Source: Bacillota bacterium
GTDB taxonomy: Bacteria > Bacillota > Clostridia > Christensenellales > CAG-138
NCBI GenBank assembly: GCA_023435025.1
Contig: JAEYSE010000089.1
Location: 1-16,390 of the forward strand
Direction of reading: 5' to 3'
Length of the DNA: 16,390 nucleotides
Shown here: one piece after another, positions 7,303 through 14,663 of the stretch
How the letters are laid out: each line of letters begins with the position of its first letter
Position numbering within the stretch: position 1 is the stretch's first letter
Notes under the pieces: model-generated
The model's database searches: none
Seen by the model: only the letters and a program-made list of their open reading frames with translations
Told to the model about the DNA's origin: nothing
Position numbers and translations under genes: made by a program

Positions 7303-8460
7303 TCAGGCGTTCGCTTTTTTTGAGTAGCTTTTTAAATAGACCAGGCGCATCAGGCAGCATTCCAGCGGGTGGATGGGTTTGCCTGAGCCCATGAGCCATG
7401 CGCAGAGCCATGTTAGCGCATTCTTTTCCACCACCATACGTACCGCCTCGACGTCGCTTTGCGTATTGGCGCAACAGAGAACGCCCCCACCCGGAAGGAA
7501 TGCGGCGGAGCGCCCTTTGAGCGCGCGCACGACGTCCCTTGGCACACTGGTTTTTGCGGCGCGTAAGCTCACGCCAACCAGCTGAGCAAAATCGTCCAGC
7601 ATGGGGAAAAGTGTCTTACGTGTGGCGGATAGCTCCAGCAGGCCACGCTCCGTTGCCTGCAGGATGAATGAGATATCCTTGCGGTTTTCATAGATTGCTT
7701 GATGCATGCCTGTATCCTGCGGAAGCTGCCCACCGGTCAACGGCGATGAACCGTCGTTTAGAAAGGCAAAGCCGCCCGCTGTACGCCGGCTGATGGCGGG
7801 GGGAGTGGGGGAGGGCGGCTTTGCTCCTCCGGTGTTGGAAAGATAATATGCGCCAAGGGATGATACATCCGTAAACGCTCGACCGCTTTTCTGTTCAAAC
7901 ACATTTCGTATGTATGCTTCGCAAGCCTGTTCGAGCTGCTGCGCGGCCATGAACGCCTGCTCGTAATCGCGCCCGAAGCACAGCGCGCCGTGATGCGCCA
8001 TGATGATGGCGTTGCCCGTGGTCTCTTTGAGCGCTTGGGCAACGCCTGAGCGCAACTTCTTGGTGCCGGGCAAGCCGTAAGCGGCGATGGGGACACATCC
8101 GCCCAACAGAGTGAACCCATCCGCCGGGATAGCGTTTATTCCGCATGCGCTGACGGCGGAAGCCCAAAGCTGGTGGGTATGGATAACAAAGCCCACGTGT
8201 GAATGCGTGCGGTAGACAAGCGCGTGTACGCCGCGCTCAGAGGAGGGCTTGATTTCTCCCTCATACGTGGCGTCCGCTACTTTGCACGGCACAATTTCTT
8301 CTGCCGTGAGCGTTTCGTATGCACGCCCGCTAGGGGTAACGGCAAATGAAGCTGCGTCAATGCGGCAGCTGACGTTGCCCCATGTGCGCGCAATGAGCCC
8401 TGTACGAACAAGTTCCTTGCCCGCCAGAACAACCTGCTCTTTCGCCTGTTGCATCTCCAT
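7303..8460 (-). CDS. Class II aldolase/adducin-family protein with a second degenerate aldolase domain
   Basis: 385 residues, nearly twice the length of a single-domain class II aldolase (about 210-230). Residues 1-200 hold a complete domain: GNVSCR, VTPSG, KPSSERGVH with catalytic-type Glu75, VIHTHQ with zinc ligands His94 and His96, and MAHHGALC with the third ligand. The family cleaves or epimerises sugar phosphates (fuculose-1-phosphate aldolase, ribulose-5-phosphate 4-epimerase). After a Pro/Ser linker (about 210-225), residues 250-350 look like a second copy. GMHQAIYENRKDISFILQAT aligns with the first domain's Glu-to-His-X-His segment, but the two histidines are Gln and Thr. The later histidine pair is replaced by PGGG. 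It thus appears to be an active domain fused to a metal-free partner. Start ATG 8460 has AAGGAG 6 bases upstream, 16 bases after the aminotransferase stop. Confidence 0.85.
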   Translation of the reverse strand: MEMQQAKEQVVLAGKELVRTGLIARTWGNVSCRIDAASFAVTPSGRAYETLTAEEIVPCKVADATYEGEIKPSSERGVHALVYRTHSHVGFVIHTHQLWASAVSACGINAIPADGFTLLGGCVPIAAYGLPGTKKLRSGVAQALKETTGNAIIMAHHGALCFGRDYEQAFMAAQQLEQACEAYIRNVFEQKSGRAFTDVSSLGAYYLSNTGGAKPPSPTPPAISRRTAGGFAFLNDGSSPLTGGQLPQDTGMHQAIYENRKDISFILQATERGLLELSATRKTLFPMLDDFAQLVGVSLRAAKTSVPRDVVRALKGRSAAFLPGGGVLCCANTQSDVEAVRMVVEKNALTWLCAWLMGSGKPIHPLECCLMRLVYLKSYSKKANA

Positions 8461-8476
8461 ATCCGGCTCCTTTTTG

Positions 8477-9952
8477 CTATGCGCGCCTGGCGATGTTCTC
8501 GAATACCCGGTCAAAGCTGGAAAGCGCTTCGTCAATCAATTCCTCCGTATAAGCCGCGCTGGTATACAGCCGGCTGCCCGCAAGCGTCACAAGCCCTTCG
8601 GCCATGTAGGCCGCACCCATATGCTCCATTTCCTTTTTGCGCGCGGATGTCTCCTTGAGCACGGCGGGGATGGTCCAGGGCTTGCTCCAGTTGATGGAAA
8701 AATGCATGGTGCCCACCGTTTCCAAATGGCAGATGGAGCCCTGATTGAACGCAACAAACGGCAGGGAATGCTTTTCAATCAACCGGTTCAGGCCCGCCGT
8801 GATGCGATCCCCCATTTGGCCCGCGACCTGCGCGGCGTTGGTGCGCTCGATCTCTTCCAGCGTATAGTATCCCGCCACGCAGGAAAGCGGGTTTGCCGCC
8901 ATGGTGCCGCCTACCAGCGCCTTTTTATGTTTGGCAGCACCGTCGAGCCCTGCGCCAAGGTAGCGCATATACTCCTTCTTGCCGCCCAAACCGCCCGCAC
9001 CCGGGTAACCGCCCGCAATAACCTTGCCGAACACCGTCAGATCCGGAGAGACGCCAAAGTACCCCTGCGCGCCCGACATGCCGATGCGGAAGGCGGTGAC
9101 TACTTCGTCAAATACCAAAAGCGCGCCGTATTTGCGGCAAAGCGCCTCCACACCCTTGGGAAAATCCCGATCTACTGGGCGGGTGCCGCTTTCAGGGCCT
9201 ACAGGTTCTAAAAGCACGGCCGCAGTGCCGCCGCGTAGGGTATTTGCGCGCAGTACGCGCTCAAGAGAGTTAAGGTCGTTGGGGAAGAATTCCTGCGTGT
9301 GTTTGAAGATAAAGCCGGGGACGCCGTTTGCCTGCGTCCCCTTGGAGCCGGGTACGCGTATGCCGTATGCGAGCTGATCGCTCCAGCCATGATATGCGCC
9401 GCCCATTTTCACGATGTTTTTTTTACGCGTGGCCAGACGGGCCACGCGGATAGCCGCCATGCAGCCTTCCGTGCCGGAGCCCAGCATGCGGAATAGTTCC
9501 ACATTGGGCATGCTATCGGACACTTTTTTAGCAAGCTTATATTCGCATTCATGAAACAGACCCGTGGAAGGCCCGCAGGTATTTAAAAGCTCAATGACTT
9601 TCTCCCGCACATAAGGCGGGTTGCTGCCTAAGACCGTGGGGCCGCCTGCCTGCAGAAAATCGAAATACCGGTTGCCATCGATATCGTAAAGATAAGGCCC
9701 TTCCGCTTTGGTGAACACCAGCGGGAACGGGTAGTTGAACGCGAGGTTGTGCTGCACGCCACCGGGGATGCGTTCCTTTGCTTCTTCAAACAGGGCCCTG
9801 GATTTGACGCACTTATTGCCGTAATACTCCGCTTCATAGCGGGCGAGCGCTTCGGGCGTGACGCTGTACATGGGCTGCGCAATCAGCGCGTCCAGCTTTT
9901 TTGTAATGGATGCTGCATCCGGGTATTGTGAAATGGCGAAGCGGTTATCCAT
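8477..9952 (-). CDS. Class III PLP aminotransferase, glutamate-1-semialdehyde aminomutase-like
   Basis: 491 residues with the class III fold. GPYLYDIDGNRYFDF opens the domain, GSGTEGCMAAIRVAR binds the cofactor phosphate, GGAYHGW stacks on the ring, LLVFDEVVTAFR provides Asp282 for the pyridine nitrogen, and TVFGKVIAGGYPGAG carries the Schiff-base Lys310. Motif spelling is closest to HemL. However, the protein has about 55 extra N-terminal residues, and no other tetrapyrrole gene is nearby. I therefore read it as a catabolic aminotransferase or aminomutase acting on an amino sugar or amino acid aldehyde, in the cytoplasm. Start ATG 9952 has GGGAGGGG just upstream; an upstream ATG at 9985 would include the operator. 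It is the first gene of an operon with the aldolase, under a promoter with a TetR-type operator. Confidence 0.86.
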   Translation of the reverse strand: MDNRFAISQYPDAASITKKLDALIAQPMYSVTPEALARYEAEYYGNKCVKSRALFEEAKERIPGGVQHNLAFNYPFPLVFTKAEGPYLYDIDGNRYFDFLQAGGPTVLGSNPPYVREKVIELLNTCGPSTGLFHECEYKLAKKVSDSMPNVELFRMLGSGTEGCMAAIRVARLATRKKNIVKMGGAYHGWSDQLAYGIRVPGSKGTQANGVPGFIFKHTQEFFPNDLNSLERVLRANTLRGGTAAVLLEPVGPESGTRPVDRDFPKGVEALCRKYGALLVFDEVVTAFRIGMSGAQGYFGVSPDLTVFGKVIAGGYPGAGGLGGKKEYMRYLGAGLDGAAKHKKALVGGTMAANPLSCVAGYYTLEEIERTNAAQVAGQMGDRITAGLNRLIEKHSLPFVAFNQGSICHLETVGTMHFSINWSKPWTIPAVLKETSARKKEMEHMGAAYMAEGLVTLAGSRLYTSAAYTEELIDEALSSFDRVFENIARRA

Positions 9953-9970
9953 ATGACCCCTCCCGAATTG

Positions 9971-9988
9971 TGAGTGATGGCTCACTCA
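9971..9988. promoter_or_regulatory. Operator 1 (predicted TetR-family binding site)
   Basis: A perfect inverted repeat, TGAGTGA-TGGC-TCACTCA, just downstream of the predicted start of transcription of the aminotransferase operon. The same arms recur at 10161-10178. Its placement would block transcription when bound. Confidence 0.82.
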
Positions 9989-9998
9989 TGATAGCTTT

Positions 9999-10026
9999 AG
10001 TATAACAGCGGGTCTTGAAAAGTCAA
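9999..10026 (-). promoter_or_regulatory. Promoter of the aminotransferase-aldolase operon
   Basis: On the minus strand TTGACT (10021-10026), a 16-base spacer and TATACT (9999-10004) with an extended -10 (TGT before it). Transcription should start close to the edge of operator 1. Confidence 0.72.
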
Positions 10027-10130
10027 TATATTCCGCGCCTGTTGCTTTGTGAATTTGCAGGATTATTCTGCGGTTCCTGCGCATATTGCGAGAAATTCTA
10101 AGGAATCATATAAAATTGGCTCTAAAATGA

Positions 10131-10159
10131 TTGCGGGTTTGGTTCAACACTGCTAAAAT
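10131..10159 (+). promoter_or_regulatory. Promoter of the TetR-kinase operon
   Basis: TTGCGG (10131-10136), a 17-base spacer and TAAAAT (10154-10159), with the predicted start inside operator 2. An alternative upstream pair, TTGCGA (10086-10091) and TATAAA (10109-10114), also has 17-base spacing. Confidence 0.55.
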
Positions 10160-10160
10160 A

Positions 10161-10178
10161 AGAGTGAGCAATCACTCA
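10161..10178. promoter_or_regulatory. Operator 2 (predicted TetR-family binding site)
   Basis: GAGTGA-GCAA-TCACTC (10162-10177), the same arms and spacing as operator 1 with a different 4-base centre. It begins 2 bases after the -10 box of the regulator's promoter, implying autorepression. Confidence 0.82.
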
Positions 10179-10218
10179 TAATTCATTTTGCAAATACAAT
10201 AAGAACGGAGAGAGGGCA

Positions 10219-10878
10219 TTGACGGAACTGTTTGAGCGGATTCCGGCGGAAAAGCGCACGCGTATTTTGGAAACGGCGATGGAGGAGTTTGCTCTCTGCG
10301 GGTACGAAAACGCGAACACAAATACCATTGCGAAAAAAGCGGGGATCAGCGTCGGAAGCCTGTACCAGTATTTCGTCAGCAAAGAAGATCTGTTCCTCAC
10401 CACCGTAAAATACTGCTCGGGACTCATCAACGAAACGCTGGAAGATATCATGCAGCAGGAGGAAGATATCCTTCTTAAGGTGGAGAAGGTGCTGCGCGCC
10501 ATCCAAAAGCATTCGCGTGAACATCGCAGCATGATCCATTTGTATAACGAGATGACAACCAACAGCAATTCCGAGCTGATGCTGCAGTCTGTGGATGAAA
10601 TAGAGGGCATGACCAGCCGCATGTATACCGACCTTGTGCGCCGTCTGCAAAAGGAAGGCGAGGTAAGAAGGGACTGTGACCCGGGGATATTTGCGTTCCT
10701 TCTTGATAACCTCTTCATGTCCCTGCAGTTCAGCTATGCGTGCGAGTATTACGCAAAACGCTTTGCGCTCTACGCGGGGGAGGATGTGTTTCATCGAGAT
10801 GATTACGTAGTGGAGCAGACGCTCAAGTTTGTAAAAGGTGCTTTTACCGAGCCAAAAAACGGTAAACGGAAGGAATAA
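10219..10878 (+). CDS. TetR/AcrR-family transcriptional regulator
   Basis: 219 residues. The N-terminal 60 residues are a TetR DNA-binding domain: RILETAMEEFALCGYENANTNTIAKKAGISVGSLYQYFVSKEDLF in spirit, with the helix-turn-helix at about 35-54 and the usual 'GxLYxYFxSKEDL' ending. The remaining helical domain is the ligand-binding and dimer part, too variable to predict a ligand. The gene starts with TTG at 10219, supported by GGAG 8 bases upstream; no in-frame ATG is better placed. It lies next to two copies of one palindrome and is the first gene of an operon with the sugar kinase, 4 bases apart. It very probably represses both divergent operons until an intermediate or the substrate binds. 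Confidence 0.92.
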   Translation: MTELFERIPAEKRTRILETAMEEFALCGYENANTNTIAKKAGISVGSLYQYFVSKEDLFLTTVKYCSGLINETLEDIMQQEEDILLKVEKVLRAIQKHSREHRSMIHLYNEMTTNSNSELMLQSVDEIEGMTSRMYTDLVRRLQKEGEVRRDCDPGIFAFLLDNLFMSLQFSYACEYYAKRFALYAGEDVFHRDDYVVEQTLKFVKGAFTEPKNGKRKE

Positions 10879-10882
10879 GTTG

Positions 10883-12526
10883 ATGGGCAATACGGGGTAC
10901 ATACTTGCGTATGACGTAGGTACGACGGCGCTCAAAACCTGCCTGTTTTCAATCGATGGCGCGCTGACCTTGCGCGCCTTTGCGCAGCGGCCCTATCCGC
11001 TTGCGGTGTTCCCGGACGGTGGCGCTGAGCAGCAACCGGAGGACTGGTGGAACGCAATGTGCGTTACCACGCGGGAAACGTTGGAGGCCGCAGAAGTCAC
11101 GCCGGGGGAAATCAGGGGCCTTTCATTCTGCTCCCAGATGCAGGGACTGGTGCTGGTGGATGAATACGGAAACCCCGTGCGCCCCGCCATGAGCTATATG
11201 GACCAGCGCGCGGTGGAGGAATACCAGGAGGGCATGGCATTCGGGTTAAAACTATCCGGCATCAACATATTCCGGTTATTGCGCTCGCTTGCCATTACCA
11301 GTGCGGTCGCAGGCAGCGTAAAAGACCCCATATGGAAGTACAAATGGGTGCAGCGCCACGAGCCGGAGAATTTCTCCCGCGTTTACAAATGGCTGGACGT
11401 GAAGGAGTTTTTGATCGCACGCTGTACGGGCGAGTTTGTGATGACGGCGGATTCCGCGTTCGCCACGCTGCTTTATGACGTTCGCCCCGGTCGCGGAGGG
11501 TTCAGCAAAGAGATGTGCAGTATGCTTGGCGTAGAACACGCGCACCTGCCGCGCATCATCCGTTCCACGGAAGAGGCTGGCGGGCTGACGGAGCGGGCGG
11601 CCGAGGCATTGGGCCTGAAGCCGGGAACGCCCGTGTTTGGCGGCGGCGGGGACGCCTCTTTAATCGGCGTGGGCGCGGGCGCGGTGGATGTGGGCAGTAC
11701 GCATCTGTATATGGGGACTTCGGGCTGGGTTTCCACCGTGGTCGATAAGCCGACACTGGACATTTCTGCCATGATCGCAGGCGTGGTGGGCGCGGAGCCC
11801 GGGTATTATAACTATTTTGCGGAGCTTGAGACGGCAGGCAAATGCCTGGAGTGGGTCAAGAACCATCTGGCGCTCGACGAGATCGGCATCTATCTCCAAA
11901 AGGTCAACATCGCGGACGGGCAGGAGGCGGCCTACCGCAGCCTGTACGATTACATGATACATGTGATCGCACAAATCCCTGCGGGCAGCAACGGCGTGAT
12001 ATTCACACCTTGGCTGCACGGCAATCGCTGCCCGTTTGAGGATACGAACGCCCGCGGCATGTTCTTCAACATCGGCCTGGAAACGGGCAAGACAGAGCTG
12101 ATCCGTTCCGTAATCGAGGGCGTTTGCTACCACATGCGCTGGATGCTGCAGGCGCAGGAAAAGAAGGTAAAGACCTCTGATGTTATCCGCTTTGTGGGCG
12201 GCGGGGCGCTGGCGGCGCTTACCTGCCAGATACTATCGGACGTGCTGGGAAGGCCCGTGGAAACGGTGGAGGATCCGCAGAATGTGGGCGCGGTGGGCGC
12301 GGCGCTGGTTGCGGCGGTGGGCTTAGGCGCGTTTTCAAGTTTATCACAGGCCAAGACGCTGGTTCCCGCATGCCGCCGGTATGAGCCCAACCCCGATCAC
12401 AAAGCCGTGTATGACAGCGGCTTTGCGGTATTCAAGAACCTCTATGAGGCAAACAAGAAGAATTTTGCTGCGCTGAATAAGAAGGTTGTAGGGCGTGTAC
12501 AAACGCACGCCGCTTTGGAACTGTGA
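10883..12526 (+). CDS. FGGY-family carbohydrate kinase (xylulokinase-like)
   Basis: 547 residues, typical FGGY length. The N-terminal ATPase half begins AYDVGTTALKTCLFS (phosphate 1 loop) and has SYMDQRA, the substrate-binding loop of xylulokinase-like members. GGGGDASLIGVGAGAVDVGS contains the catalytic Asp257. MGTSGW is the phosphate 2 loop. FVGGGALAALTCQILSDVLG is the adenosine motif, followed by VGAVGAALVAAVGLG. These enzymes phosphorylate ketoses or polyols with ATP in the cytoplasm; D-xylulose, L-ribulose or L-fuculose are typical family substrates and I cannot tell which applies. Start ATG 10883 has GGAAGGA 7 bases upstream and follows the regulator stop by 4 bases, so the two are co-transcribed and translationally close. 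It supplies the phosphorylated sugar for the divergent aldolase-like protein or the transketolase. Confidence 0.9.
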   Translation: MGNTGYILAYDVGTTALKTCLFSIDGALTLRAFAQRPYPLAVFPDGGAEQQPEDWWNAMCVTTRETLEAAEVTPGEIRGLSFCSQMQGLVLVDEYGNPVRPAMSYMDQRAVEEYQEGMAFGLKLSGINIFRLLRSLAITSAVAGSVKDPIWKYKWVQRHEPENFSRVYKWLDVKEFLIARCTGEFVMTADSAFATLLYDVRPGRGGFSKEMCSMLGVEHAHLPRIIRSTEEAGGLTERAAEALGLKPGTPVFGGGGDASLIGVGAGAVDVGSTHLYMGTSGWVSTVVDKPTLDISAMIAGVVGAEPGYYNYFAELETAGKCLEWVKNHLALDEIGIYLQKVNIADGQEAAYRSLYDYMIHVIAQIPAGSNGVIFTPWLHGNRCPFEDTNARGMFFNIGLETGKTELIRSVIEGVCYHMRWMLQAQEKKVKTSDVIRFVGGGALAALTCQILSDVLGRPVETVEDPQNVGAVGAALVAAVGLGAFSSLSQAKTLVPACRRYEPNPDHKAVYDSGFAVFKNLYEANKKNFAALNKKVVGRVQTHAALEL

Positions 12527-12539
12527 AGAGAGGTACCAT

Positions 12540-12611
12540 GAACCCAACCTAAAATGCCCTAGGGTATTTGGGGAAGGGATTCCTAAGGGATGTTGTCCCT
12601 TGGGAGGTGGG
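12540..12611 (+). repeat. Hairpin-forming dispersed intergenic repeat, copy A
   Basis: Two short hairpins in a row: AAATGCCC/GGGTATTT (12552-12569, one G:T pair) and CCTAAGGGA/TCCCTTGGG (12582-12604, one G:T pair). The same order of elements, GAACCC, a GCCCTA hairpin, AAGGGAT, an AAGGGA/TCCCTT hairpin and GGTGGG, is found inverted at 16274-16361. Wobble substitutions keep the stems paired. Confidence 0.7.
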
Positions 12612-12640
12612 CGGAGCCCAACGTTCTATCACTCAACAAA

Positions 12641-12671
12641 AAAAGGTCTGCGGGATTGCCGCAGACCTTTT
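12641..12671. terminator. Bidirectional Rho-independent terminator between kinase and transketolase genes
   Basis: AAAAGGTCTGCGG (12641-12653), loop GATTG, CCGCAGACCTTTT (12659-12671). A 7-T tail on the minus strand serves the transketolase operon (stop at 12686). TTTTG on the plus strand can also end the kinase transcript. Confidence 0.9.
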
Positions 12672-12685
12672 GTCAGTAAAGAAGC

Positions 12686-13645
12686 TTATTTGCGCGCGAG
12701 AACGGCCTTGACCTTCTTGATTACGTTCTCCTTGGTGAGGCCATAGACCTGCTGCAGGTAATCCTGCGGGCCGACCTGGCCGTACAGGTCCTCCACCGCG
12801 ACATAGTCCACGGGGGTGGGGCACTTGCGGCCAAGCACTTCGCTTACGGCGCTGAACAGGCCGCCGACCTTGTTGTGGTTTTCTGCAGTAACGACGGCGC
12901 CGGTTTGCTTGGCGTACTTCACGATGCAGTCTTCATCGATCGGCTTAACGGTGAACATATCCACTACCGCGATTTCGATGCCTTCCTTGGAAAGCTCTTC
13001 CGCCGCCTGCATGGCCTCATGGATCATGATGCCGGTCGCAAACACCACAGCGTCCTTGCCTTCCCGGAGCGTAATGCCCTTGCCTATGGGGAACTCGCTG
13101 CCTGTTTCATATACCTTGGCGTTGTTCTTGCGGCCAACGCGGATATATTTGACGCCCGGCAGGTCCTTGGCCTGGGTGAGTACGTTCAGCAGCTGTGCAG
13201 TATCCGCGATATCGAATACCGTAGCGGTGGGAACGGCGCGGTAGAGCGCGACATCCTCAAAGGGCATGTGCGTACCGCCGTTGTAGGCCGCGCAGACGCC
13301 GGGGTCGGTGCCAAGCACCGTGATATCGTTTTTCGCGTAGCCCGCGGAAAGGAACACCTGATCGAACACGCGACGGGAAGCGAATATGCCAAACGTATGG
13401 GCGATGGGCTTGAAGCCTGCGGCGGCTAGACCAGAGGCCACGCCGATCATGTTTGCTTCGGAAATGCCGCAGTTGATAGCCTTATCCGGGTTTGCAAGCG
13501 CGTATTTCGTGGTGCCGATGCAGCTCATGAGATCCGCGTCCAGATAGATGACGTCGGGATCCTGCTCGATCAGCTTGGGGATGTTTTCTCCCAATAAATC
13601 TTTAAATGTAACAGCATCCATGCTGCCGTTATAAACGATTTTCAT
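12686..13645 (-). CDS. Transketolase, C-terminal subunit
   Basis: 319 residues, covering the pyrimidine-binding and C-terminal domains of transketolase as a separate chain. NCGISEANMIGVASGLAAAG contains Glu63, equivalent to the Glu that activates the thiamine diphosphate ring. TDPGVCAAYNGGTHMPFEDVALYR is the conserved segment with substrate-binding His. The C-terminal domain ends with EDLYGQVGPQDYLQQVYGL. With the N-terminal subunit it transfers two-carbon units between ketose and aldose phosphates in the non-oxidative pentose phosphate pathway. Start ATG 13645 has GGGAGG 7 bases upstream and is 13 bases after the stop of its partner, a clear two-gene operon. Split transketolases are common in anaerobic bacteria and archaea. 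No abnormal residue seen. Confidence 0.93.
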   Translation of the reverse strand: MKIVYNGSMDAVTFKDLLGENIPKLIEQDPDVIYLDADLMSCIGTTKYALANPDKAINCGISEANMIGVASGLAAAGFKPIAHTFGIFASRRVFDQVFLSAGYAKNDITVLGTDPGVCAAYNGGTHMPFEDVALYRAVPTATVFDIADTAQLLNVLTQAKDLPGVKYIRVGRKNNAKVYETGSEFPIGKGITLREGKDAVVFATGIMIHEAMQAAEELSKEGIEIAVVDMFTVKPIDEDCIVKYAKQTGAVVTAENHNKVGGLFSAVSEVLGRKCPTPVDYVAVEDLYGQVGPQDYLQQVYGLTKENVIKKVKAVLARK

Positions 13646-13658
13646 ATATTTTCCTCCC

Positions 13659-14507
13659 TTAAGCCTCAGCGCGGTGCGCCGCAAGGTCCGCCTTGACGCC
13701 TTCGATCCAGCTGTCAAACACATCCGCCTTAACGGCCATGGAATGGTTGTTCAGCGTTTCTTCCACCGCCTTGACGCCTGCTCCCTTTATGGTATCAAGC
13801 ACGATGGCATGCGGCTTGCCGGAAACGGCCTTTGTACGCTCAATCGCCTCATAAATCGCTTCCACGTCATTGCCGGGGATGCGCTGGGTGTCAAAGCCAA
13901 ACGCTTCAAATCGGGCGGCGATATCGCTCTGGGGGAGTACCATTTCAACGGGTCCGTCGAGCTGCTTTTTGTTGTCGTCAATGAACCAGACGAGGTTGTC
14001 TATCTTTCGCGCTACCGCAAACATGGCGGTCTCCCAAACCTGGCCTTCGTTGAGCTCGCCATCGCCCGATATGAGGAATACGCGGCTGTCACGGCCCTTA
14101 AGCTTATCGCCCAAGGCAAGGCCTGCAGCAAGGGATGTGCCCTGACCCAGGGAGCCCGTGGTCATATCAACGCCCGGGGTCTTGTTGCGGTCACAATGGC
14201 TGGGCAGCTTTGTGCCCGGCTTGTTGAGTGTCATCAGCATGTCGTAAGGGAAATACCCCTTCAATGCCAGCGTGGCGTATACGGCGGGGCCGGCGTGGCC
14301 CTTGGAACAAACCAGTTTGTCCCGTTCGGGCCAGGTGGGGTTCTTGGGATCAATTTTCATAACGGAGCCATAGAGCACCGCCAGTACATCCGTAACGCTT
14401 AAGGAGCCGCCTACATGGCCAAAGCCCAGGGCTTTAAACTCTTCAAGGCAGGCGATGCGGATCTGGAGTGCGAAATCCTTCAGCTCCCGCTTGAGTTCGG
14501 GTTTCAT
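13659..14507 (-). CDS. Transketolase, N-terminal (thiamine diphosphate-binding) subunit
   Basis: 282 residues. GHVGGSLS (His31), SKGHAGPA (His71) and LPSHCDR (His104) are the conserved active-site histidines. GDGELNEGQVWE (GDG 148-150) through IDDNK (Asn179) is the metal and diphosphate-binding motif. TTGSLGQGTSLAAGLALG is the usual dimer-contact stretch. It forms the other half of the active site with the subunit encoded 13 bases downstream. The start is a choice: ATG 14507 has GGAGG 11 bases upstream, while ATG 14525 would add six residues and include that ribosome site in the gene. A promoter lies 37 bases upstream. Its position next to the FGGY kinase suggests it handles pentulose phosphates made there, but it may also serve the whole cell. 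Confidence 0.92.
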   Translation of the reverse strand: MKPELKRELKDFALQIRIACLEEFKALGFGHVGGSLSVTDVLAVLYGSVMKIDPKNPTWPERDKLVCSKGHAGPAVYATLALKGYFPYDMLMTLNKPGTKLPSHCDRNKTPGVDMTTGSLGQGTSLAAGLALGDKLKGRDSRVFLISGDGELNEGQVWETAMFAVARKIDNLVWFIDDNKKQLDGPVEMVLPQSDIAARFEAFGFDTQRIPGNDVEAIYEAIERTKAVSGKPHAIVLDTIKGAGVKAVEETLNNHSMAVKADVFDSWIEGVKADLAAHRAEA

Positions 14508-14543
14508 CAAAGCATGTACCTCCATATCGATTCTTCTTATTAC

Positions 14544-14572
14544 AGAATAGCAAACTGCGGGGGGTATTACAA
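14544..14572 (-). promoter_or_regulatory. Promoter of the transketolase operon
   Basis: On the minus strand TTGTAA (14567-14572), a 17-base spacer and TATTCT (14544-14549), ending 37 bases before the chosen ATG. No copy of the GAGTGA palindrome is present here, so this operon is not an obvious target of the nearby TetR protein. Confidence 0.6.
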
Positions 14573-14607
14573 GTTCCGCCTGGTCTTTTCTGACTTACTT
14601 TTAACAA

Positions 14608-14657
14608 TATAATCCGTGAAAAACAAGAAGCCCCTGGCTATCGATATATGTTATACT
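14608..14657 (+). promoter_or_regulatory. Candidate promoters of the ada operon
   Basis: Two -10 candidates: a perfect TATAAT (14608-14613) and an extended TGTTATACT (14649-14657). Neither has a good -35 box, as expected for activator-dependent promoters; Ada proteins usually activate their own operon after methylation. The second would start the transcript at or next to ATG 14664. Confidence 0.4.
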
Positions 14658-14663
14658 TCTGCC

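Noticed and set aside
8249..9211. 320-codon plus-strand ORF across the aldolase and aminotransferase genes
   Set aside because: It spans two well-supported minus-strand genes, has low-complexity-like composition and no recognisable domain.
8477..9952. Calling this gene hemL with a role in heme synthesis
   Set aside because: Motifs alone do not separate HemL from related class III enzymes; the N-terminal extension and operon context argue for a different role.
13674..14402. 242-codon plus-strand ORF opposite the transketolase N-terminal subunit
   Set aside because: Antisense shadow of a gene with intact active-site motifs and ribosome site.
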